NCBI GenBank assembly: GCA_050261515.1
Contig: JBLNDJ010000058.1
Coordinates: 1-64,000 of the forward strand
Source: JBLNDJ01 sp050261515
GTDB lineage: Bacteria > Acidobacteriota > Terriglobia > Bryobacterales > Bryobacteraceae
Reading direction: 5' to 3'
DNA length: 64,000 bases
Program-made: the position numbers and the translations under genes
Shown here: positions 58,337-64,000 of the stretch, piece after piece
Position numbering within the stretch: position 1 is the first letter of the stretch
Layout: each line of letters opens with the position of its first letter
Notes under the pieces: generated by a model
Databases searched by the model: none
What the model was told of the DNA's origin: nothing
What the model saw: only the letters and a program-made list of their open reading frames with translations

Positions 58337-59152
58337 GGACGCGGGCGTTGCAGCGCCCCGCCTGACCGCGGAAGTTCTTCTCTGCCACGCGCTCCACTGC
58401 GAGCGCTCGTACCTCTACGGCCACCCCGAGCAGGAGCTCGAGCAGACCACGTGGCTGCATTACGGCCGCTACCTGCACGAGCGCCTGAACGGCACCCCGA
58501 CGCAATACATCACGAAGCGCCAGGAATTCTACGGGCGCGAGTTTCGAGTCACGCCGGCGGTGTTCATTCCCCGCCCCGAGACGGAGCACATTGTTGAGAC
58601 CGCGCTGCGCCTGGCGCCGGACGCGCGCACGGTCGTCGACGTCGGTTGCGGCTCGGGAGCGATCGCCGTAACCTTGTCGCTGGAGATGCGCCGCATGGTC
58701 CTGGCCACCGACATTTCGCTCGATGCGATCGCCGCCGCCAGGGAGAATGCGTGCCGGCTCGGCGCGGCGGTCGAGTTCATCAACTGCGACCTGATCTCCG
58801 CGGTCGCGGACGGAAGCATGGACCTGATCGTCTCGAATCCGCCCTACATCCCGTTGGCGGAAGAGGAGGGCCTACAGCGCGAAGTGCGCGACTACGAACC
58901 GCGCGCGGCGCTCTACGCCGGGCCCGAGGGACTGGACGCCTACAGCCGCCTGATCGCCGACGCCGCGCGCGTGCTCGCCCCGGGGGGCCGCCTCATCATG
59001 GAACTGGGCTACCGCCAGATCGACGCCATCCGCGCGATGTTCGGCCCGGCCTGGAGCGAACTCGAAGCCGTCTCCGACCTGGCAGGCTTCCCCCGCGTGC
59101 TCGCCGCGAGGTTCACCTGTGGGGCGGCGGCCTCTTAGGCCGCTCATGCGCG

Positions 59153-60391
59153 ATGAAAACCATCTTTCACGTCGACATGGACGCCTTCTTCGTCTCGGTG
59201 GAGGAACTCTACGACCCGTCGCTCAAGGGCAAGCCGGTCGTCGTGGGAGGGCGGCCCAACGAACGCGGAGTGGTCTCGGCCGCCTCCTACGCCGTCCGCA
59301 AGTTCGGCGTGCATTCCGCCATGCCGCTTCGCACCGCCTACCAGAAGTGCCCGCAGGCGATCTTCGTCGATGGGCATCCCGAGCGCTACCGCGACTATTC
59401 CGAAAAAGTCTTCCGCATACTGAGCGCCTTCTCCCCGCAGGTCGAAATGGCGTCGATCGACGAAGCCTACCTCGACATGACAGGCACGGCACGGCTGTAC
59501 GGTCCGCCGCTCAAGGCGGCGCATCTGCTGCACGACCGCGTGAAGCGCGAGACCGCGCTGAACTGCTCGATCGGCATCGCCGCGGCTCGTATGGTGGCGA
59601 AGGTCGCCTCCGACCAGGCCAAGCCGAACGGCGTCCTGTGGGTCGTGCCGGGCAGCGAGGCCGGATTCCTCGCGCCACTCGATGTCCGCCGGATTCCCGG
59701 CGTCGGCAAGGTCACCGAGCAGCGCCTTCACTCGTTCGGCATCCGCAAGGTCGGCGACCTGGCGAAGCTCGACGAGCGCTTCCTCGAAGAAAAGTTCGGC
59801 AAGTGGGGCCTCGCGCTCGCGGGCAAATCGAAGGGCCTCGACGCGGGCGGCTGGTTCGATTCCGATATCGCGGCCTTCGAAGACCCGAAATCGATCAGCC
59901 ACGAGCACACCTTCGACGTCGATACCGCCGAGCCCGGCAAGCTCGAATCCACGCTGGCCCAGCTTTCGGTCATGGTGGGGCGCCGCCTGCGCGAGCACGG
60001 CCTGTACGCGCGCACCGTCCAGTTGAAGCTCCGCTACAAAGACTTCACCACCATCACGCGCGCCCAGACGCTCGACCACGCGACGCAGCTCGACATCGAA
60101 CTGCTCGACATCGCGCGCCTCCTGTTCCGCCGCAACTGGAAGCCGGGAGCGCCCGTGCGGCTGCTCGGCGTCCACGCGGGCTCGCTCGAGCGGAGCGAAG
60201 GCCAGATGACCCTGATGGACTCCGATCGCACCGGCCGCTGGCGCAAGGCACTCGAAGCCGCCGACCGAATGCGGGACAAATTCGGCGAATCCGCCATCTC
60301 GCTCGGCAGCGCCGTCAAGCACTCCTGGCGCGAGCGCACGCACGAAAACCCGGCGGGCCTGCCAGGCAAGCGCCCGCCGGGCAAAGCGTAG
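59153..60391 (+). CDS. dinB: DNA polymerase IV
   Basis: A 412-residue Y-family polymerase. FHVDMDAFFVSVEE (about 5-18) carries the first catalytic Asp, and SIDEAYLDMT (about 101-110) the second Asp-Glu pair. GVVSAASYAVRKFGVHSAMP (about 39-58), IPGVGKVTEQRL (about 180-191; HhH) and the little-finger domain (about 240-350) follow. It performs low-fidelity translesion synthesis. The C-terminus (about 380-412) is Arg/Pro-rich and lacks an obvious QLxLF beta-clamp motif, but the internal GQMTLMD (about 355) resembles it. The gene is coupled to prmC and probably co-expressed with the termination genes. No LexA box is seen. Confidence 0.95.
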   Translation: MKTIFHVDMDAFFVSVEELYDPSLKGKPVVVGGRPNERGVVSAASYAVRKFGVHSAMPLRTAYQKCPQAIFVDGHPERYRDYSEKVFRILSAFSPQVEMASIDEAYLDMTGTARLYGPPLKAAHLLHDRVKRETALNCSIGIAAARMVAKVASDQAKPNGVLWVVPGSEAGFLAPLDVRRIPGVGKVTEQRLHSFGIRKVGDLAKLDERFLEEKFGKWGLALAGKSKGLDAGGWFDSDIAAFEDPKSISHEHTFDVDTAEPGKLESTLAQLSVMVGRRLREHGLYARTVQLKLRYKDFTTITRAQTLDHATQLDIELLDIARLLFRRNWKPGAPVRLLGVHAGSLERSEGQMTLMDSDRTGRWRKALEAADRMRDKFGESAISLGSAVKHSWRERTHENPAGLPGKRPPGKA

Positions 60392-60400
60392 CTCGAGGCT

Positions 60401-61423
60401 TCATCCAGCCGCAGACTTTTGCGTGTGCGGCGTGCCGATGTACGGGAACTCACTCAGGATGTCGGTGTGGGGGCGAAGCCCCGTGGGCGGGCACTGATTC
60501 TTCGTCAGAAATGCTATCCGGTAATCGATCACGTCGTCGGTGAAGACGCGCCCGTTGGGATACTTCGCGGGCTTCGACGGATCGAAACTCAGCACGTCGG
60601 GAAGCGTGCGCTCTCTGTCAATCGCGGCAATCGCCTCCTCGCGGGTGTAGTTGCCGGTGTGCCCCATCAGATGCACGAACTGATCGAGCCACCGTTTGCG
60701 GTCGTTCACCGGCTCGCTCGCGTTGTACTCTTCCTTGGTGTCGTCGGTGTTGAAGAAGCTGCACACGCTGGGATGGCCGGCGCGATCGACGTGGACCAGC
60801 TTGCCCTCGCGTCTCAGGCTGCATCGCCCCCAGATGTGCAGCTCAGGTTTGGGATCGAGTTCGCTCGCCGGCAGTTCAATCACGGTCGAGAACACGTTCG
60901 CTTGCGTATTCGAGTCCACACCGGTCCAGGGGGACTTGCCGCCGAGGTGAGGCTCTGTGAAGTTCCGCTTGCCGCGTGTGTCGAACAGATTTTTGATCCC
61001 ATCGTAGTCGAAGAAGAACGGGTCGCTGCGGCTTCCGGCGAAGAACTTGATGCTGCCCGCGGTCATGACGTTGGGCGCCGGTCCGAAGGAGACCTCGCCG
61101 TCGGAGATGATCTTGGTCCCGGCGGCTTCCGGCGAGCGTGCCTCCTCCCCCCTGGCGATGAACACGTTCACGGTCTGCCTGCCGTTCTGAGGTTTCGAGT
61201 ACACGTAGCTGAACGCGATGTCGGTCAGGTAATCGCCGTCGTTATCGATATTGAGGCGATAAATTGCATCCGGATGGAGCGCGTCCGCGTTGGGATTCGC
61301 ATTGAAGATGATCGCGATCCTGTTGTTGCCGCCCGGCGACTGGAACGCGAACAGGTCGCAGAGATCGAGCCGTTGGTCCCCCATCGGCGGCCCTAGGCTG
61401 AGCCCAGTGAAATGGTTGGACAT
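60401..61423 (-). CDS. DUF4331 family protein
   Basis: A 340-residue protein without a signal peptide, starting MSNHFTGLSLGPPMGDQRLDLCDLFAF. The DUF4331 signature includes DLFAFQSPGGNNRIAIIFNANPN (about 23-45), YRLNIDNDGDYLTDIAFSY (about 55-73) and, near the C-terminus, GRVFTDDVIDYRIAFLTK. The IDNDGD motif may bind Ca. Function unknown; other members are exported. A strong ribosome site (AGGAGGGGGG) precedes ATG 61423, and TATAAT on the minus strand (61450-61445) precedes it. The gene is convergent with dinB (9 bases between stops) and has its own promoter. Confidence 0.87.
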   Translation of the reverse strand: MSNHFTGLSLGPPMGDQRLDLCDLFAFQSPGGNNRIAIIFNANPNADALHPDAIYRLNIDNDGDYLTDIAFSYVYSKPQNGRQTVNVFIARGEEARSPEAAGTKIISDGEVSFGPAPNVMTAGSIKFFAGSRSDPFFFDYDGIKNLFDTRGKRNFTEPHLGGKSPWTGVDSNTQANVFSTVIELPASELDPKPELHIWGRCSLRREGKLVHVDRAGHPSVCSFFNTDDTKEEYNASEPVNDRKRWLDQFVHLMGHTGNYTREEAIAAIDRERTLPDVLSFDPSKPAKYPNGRVFTDDVIDYRIAFLTKNQCPPTGLRPHTDILSEFPYIGTPHTQKSAAG

Positions 61424-61458
61424 TGCCCCCCTCCTTTGCCCACAATTATACGCTGCAA

Positions 61459-61476
61459 AACCGGAGTACCCCGGTT
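61459..61476 (-). terminator. Rho-independent terminator of xth
   Basis: On the minus strand AACCGG (61476-61471) and CCGGTT (61464-61459) form a stem with a 6-base loop, followed by TTTT (61460-61457). It lies 3 bases beyond the xth stop and just upstream of the DUF4331 promoter. Confidence 0.65.
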
Positions 61477-61479
61477 GCT

Positions 61480-62247
61480 TTACTCGAATTCCGCCCAGAA
61501 CACGGTGTGGTCCGACGCGCCTTCGGCCTGGCGCGGGGTGAGGTCGGCTTCGGCTCTTACGCAGCGGGCGGCGAGCGGCGCGGTCGCCAGGATGTGGTCG
61601 ATCCGCCAGCCCCAGTTGTTCTGAAACGCGTTCCGGAAGTAGTCCCAGTAGGTGTATTGCACGCGGTCTGGGTAAAGCTTGCGGAACACGTCTGTGAAGC
61701 CCCATGCCACGGCCTCTTTGTAGGCGTTGCGCGCGTCGATGTGGAAATCGACGTCGTTGACGCGGCGGTCGGGGTGGTAGACATCAATCGGTTCGGGAGC
61801 GACGTTCAGATCGCCGAGCCAGACGGCGGGTTTGGCCGGGTCGAGGTGCTCGTCGAAGTAGCGGCGGATACGGCGGAACCACTCCAGCTTGAACGCGTAC
61901 TTCTCCGTGCCGATCTTGAAGCCTTGCGGCACGTAGGTGTTGAGGATTGGGATTCCCTGAACGACGGTCAGCAGGACGCGGTCGTCTTCGCTGTCGGGAC
62001 CTTCGTGGAGGCCGTGAAGAACCGATTCCGGCGGCTCGAGCGTCAGGGTCGCGACGCCGTTGTACCCCTTACGGCCGCGAAAAGTGACGTGATAGCCGGT
62101 CGATTGCAGCGCATCGAGGGGGAAACAGGCGTCCTCGACCTTCGTCTCCTGAAGGCAGAGCGCGTCGGGACGGTTGCGGCCGAGCCAGTCGACAACGAGC
62201 GGCGCGCGTTTGCGAATCGAGTTGACGTTCCACGTGGCAATCTTCAT
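61480..62247 (-). CDS. xth: Exodeoxyribonuclease III
   Basis: A 255-residue endonuclease/exonuclease/phosphatase-fold protein. MKIATWNVNSIRKR (1-14), CLQETKVED (about 31-39, metal-binding Glu), VAVLGDLNVAPEPIDVY-like WLGDLNVAPEPIDVY (about 149-163), WGWRIDHILAT (about 215-225) and the closing ASDHTVFWAEF hold the catalytic residues. It cleaves at abasic sites and removes 3' blocks in base-excision repair. It is of normal length. A TACCAT-type box lies 12 bases before ATG 62247. A terminator follows the stop. Confidence 0.95.
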   Translation of the reverse strand: MKIATWNVNSIRKRAPLVVDWLGRNRPDALCLQETKVEDACFPLDALQSTGYHVTFRGRKGYNGVATLTLEPPESVLHGLHEGPDSEDDRVLLTVVQGIPILNTYVPQGFKIGTEKYAFKLEWFRRIRRYFDEHLDPAKPAVWLGDLNVAPEPIDVYHPDRRVNDVDFHIDARNAYKEAVAWGFTDVFRKLYPDRVQYTYWDYFRNAFQNNWGWRIDHILATAPLAARCVRAEADLTPRQAEGASDHTVFWAEFE

Positions 62248-62374
62248 GGCGCACAGACCATGGTATCCGGTCGCAACGTTCGCGGGAAAATTTCCTCCGC
62301 GTTGTCCGCTACTTACGGCGGCCGCCTGTATTTTCGCTTGCGGCGGCGTGCTTATCCTCTCTCAGGAGATTCTG

Positions 62375-62620
62375 ATGTCCCCACTCGAAGCCGAGCTTGT
62401 CAAAGAGCTGATCGATGCCCTGCTCCTGGAACGCCGGGTGCACCGCAACGTGGACCGCGCGCTCGATGCCCTCGAGGAGTTGCGCGGCCGCGTGGTTATG
62501 ATGCCGCGCCGCGACCTTTCAGCTTCTCCAGCGCCGGTTCCAGCCGGTGGCGCGAACGCCAGAAATCGCTCCACAGATCGCCGGCTTTTGCGATTCGCGC
62601 GGCCATCGTTCTCAGCGTAA
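62375..62620 (+). CDS. Small protein overlapping the ligD 3' end on the opposite strand
   Basis: An 81-residue ORF. ATG 62375 has AGGAG (62364-62368) at a proper distance. The first 45 residues (MSPLEAELVKELIDALLLERRVHRN) form a Leu-rich amphipathic helix pattern with HRNVDRALDALEELRGRVV. The last 40 residues, encoded across the convergent ligD C-terminus (62496 onward), are low-complexity and may be unconserved. The helical first part suggests a real small gene, but the ORF could be spurious. No family is recognised. Confidence 0.45.
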   Translation: MSPLEAELVKELIDALLLERRVHRNVDRALDALEELRGRVVMMPRRDLSASPAPVPAGGANARNRSTDRRLLRFARPSFSA

Positions 62621-64000
62621 AGCGCTCGGCCGTGAGCGACGGCTTCAGTTCGGAGACCGCGACAGGCGCCGAGACCGTCGCGTGCGGCTCCGGGCGAACG
62701 CTGTAGACCGAAGCGAGCGACCGGCCCCAGGCGAGTTGCTGGTAATCGAGAAGCACCGTGCCGGACGGGCGCTTGGCGACAATGCGCTGGAAGGTGACCT
62801 TCTCCGGCACGCGCGCGCTCACAATGCGCATCACGATTTCGGCGAAGGTGGCGGCCTGCTCGTAGGTGTAGCCGCTCTCGATCGGGACAAAGACGTGGAA
62901 GCCGGACGCACCCGAGGTCTTCGGGAACGGCTTCATGCCCGCTTCTTCGAGCACGGCGCAGACCTCGCGCGCAACTTCGACGACGGTCGAGAACGGCGTG
63001 CCTTTGGTCGGGTCCAGGTCGAGGAAAACGTAGTCGGGGTGGTCGAGGTCGCCGGTGCGGCTCGCCCAGGGGTTGTGGTCGATGCAGCCGAGCTGCGCGA
63101 GCCACAGAAGCGTTGCCACATCGTTGCAGACGGCGTGGCGGACTTGCTTGCCCTCCATGGAAATCGGGAAGCCGCCTTCGATGTCCTTCTGGTAGAACGC
63201 GCCGCCGACGAGTCCGTCGGGCATGCGGTGCAGCACGAGCGGGCGGTCCCGCAGAAAGGGCAGGATCAGGCCGGCCACGCTCGCGTAGTAGGCCAGCACT
63301 TCACGCTTGGTGACGTTGACTTCGGGGAACCACACTTTGTTAAGGTGCGTGAGCTTCAGGGTGCGGCCCTCGACATCGAGCGTGAGGTTTTCCGCTTTGC
63401 TTGCGAGGATCTCGCCGGCATAGGAGCGCTCGGGCGCGGGCGCTTCGGCACTGAAGCGGCACTCCTGGGGGTCGATGTCGTCCCGCAGGCCGATGAACAC
63501 GGGCGCGCGCAGGTGCTTGTCGCGCGTCCACTCGCTGAATTTCACGCGGGCGATGAGCTTGGGCTTGACCCAGGTGGCCTTCTCGCGCGTCTCCGGGCGC
63601 TCGGCGAAGGGCATTTCCTTGGTGGCGAGGGGCTGGAGGCGCTCCCACATGTCCTGCGCGCTTTTCTCGTTGAAGCCGCTGCCCGCGCCCCCGATAAAAC
63701 GCAGCTTCGAGCCGTCGTAAAGCCCGAGCAGGATGGCTCCGAAGTGATCGCGGCTGCCGCGGGGCGCGGTGAATCCTCCGATCACGGCGTCGATCTCGGA
63801 GGTCGTCTTGAGCTTGACCCACTGCGTGCCGCGGCCCGCGCCGTAGCGGCTCTGCGCCTGCTTGCCGACGATGCCTTCGACCCCCCTGTCGCGCGCCAGC
63901 CTGTAGAGCCGCTCGCCCTCGCCGGCGACGTGGCCCGAGTAACGCACCGGGTCCGCTGCGTCGAGGATGCGCTTCAGGAAGTTCTTGCGCTCGATGAGCG
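62496..64000 (-). CDS. ligD: DNA ligase D (LigD), C-terminal part
   Basis: At least 501 residues are visible; the 5' end lies beyond the window. The first visible residues (LIERKNFLKRIL) belong to the ligase adenylation domain. GVEGIVGKQAQSRY and WVKLKTTSEIDAVIGGF carry motifs IV-V, followed by an OB domain. The C-terminal polymerase/primase (POL) domain begins near TLKLTHLNKVWFPE and includes PLVLHRMPDGLVGGAFYQKD and the metal-binding HPDYVFLDLDPTKG. It repairs double-strand breaks with Ku. No ku gene and no phosphoesterase domain are visible in the window. Its 3' end overlaps the small ORF at 62375-62620. Confidence 0.93.
   Translation of the reverse strand, partial: LIERKNFLKRILDAADPVRYSGHVAGEGERLYRLARDRGVEGIVGKQAQSRYGAGRGTQWVKLKTTSEIDAVIGGFTAPRGSRDHFGAILLGLYDGSKLRFIGGAGSGFNEKSAQDMWERLQPLATKEMPFAERPETREKATWVKPKLIARVKFSEWTRDKHLRAPVFIGLRDDIDPQECRFSAEAPAPERSYAGEILASKAENLTLDVEGRTLKLTHLNKVWFPEVNVTKREVLAYYASVAGLILPFLRDRPLVLHRMPDGLVGGAFYQKDIEGGFPISMEGKQVRHAVCNDVATLLWLAQLGCIDHNPWASRTGDLDHPDYVFLDLDPTKGTPFSTVVEVAREVCAVLEEAGMKPFPKTSGASGFHVFVPIESGYTYEQAATFAEIVMRIVSARVPEKVTFQRIVAKRPSGTVLLDYQQLAWGRSLASVYSVRPEPHATVSAPVAVSELKPSLTAERFTLRTMAARIAKAGDLWSDFWRSRHRLEPALEKLKGRGAAS

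Overview
The window is high-GC bacterial chromosome, densely packed on both strands. It most resembles an Acidobacteriota genome of the Solibacter/Bryobacter type. The indicators are an Oar-like TonB-dependent receptor with an N-terminal carboxypeptidase-regulatory domain (11457-15005), a CRTAC1/ASPIC-UnbV protein next to it, a PadR regulator coupled to an orphan MacB/FtsX-type permease (48250-51182), and DUF507 and DUF1385 genes in housekeeping contexts. The assignment is inferred from gene content; the window has no rRNA. No gene-free stretch exceeds about 250 bases.

Layout. 1-243: the last codons and right end of an ISL3-type insertion sequence, then a tRNA-Val(GAC). 459-1430: two small genes. 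1455-4481: a Ppx/GppA-HD phosphatase, a CHAD domain split into two consecutive ORFs, and a divergent SixA-like phosphatase. 4492-11349: hydrolases and small metabolic genes (Ggt, YheT-type hydrolase, SGNH esterase, DUF3108, DinB-family, DUF72, VIT1/CCC1 transporter). 11375-16749: the large receptor, with a strong promoter and a LacI-type palindrome, followed by CRTAC1. 16858-20767: a conserved hypothetical and pheST. 20768-26115: a beta-propeller protein, a small membrane protein, rhamnulokinase, a broken esterase, clpP, an Fe-S-type Rrf2 regulator and PhzF. 26176-34506: carbohydrate genes (GH116 coupled to a CobW GTPase, Tat-dependent aldo/keto reductase, sodium/solute symporter, GH20 hexosaminidase). 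34568-36528: an ECF sigma factor, a candidate anti-sigma protein and a secreted protein. 36583-41297: serine hydrolase, GT2, and the folD-coaE-htrA run. 41365-48209: permease, exported PCMT, lipoprotein, BON protein, LssY_C protein, ArgD-like aminotransferase, methyltransferase. 48250-54429: PadR-permease pair and an rbsK/DUF507/DUF2203/ispG group. 54613-60391: TPR protein, degenerate receiver, DUF1385-prfA-prmC-dinB. 60401-64000: DUF4331, xth, a small ORF, and ligD running off the end.

The gene content suggests an aerobic, polysaccharide-degrading heterotroph: exported glycosidases release sugars (GH20, GH116), a symporter and a receptor import them, and rhamnulokinase and ribokinase feed them to metabolism. 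The observations most worth follow-up are the split CHAD pair in a Ppx/SixA neighbourhood, a repeated pattern of -10 boxes only 6-9 bases before start codons (including TTG and GTG starts) that implies many leaderless mRNAs, the palindromic operator at the receptor promoter, the Rrf2-clpP pairing, the esterase pseudogene, and a receiver-like protein without the phosphoacceptor Asp. No CRISPR array, prophage or secondary-metabolite cluster was found.
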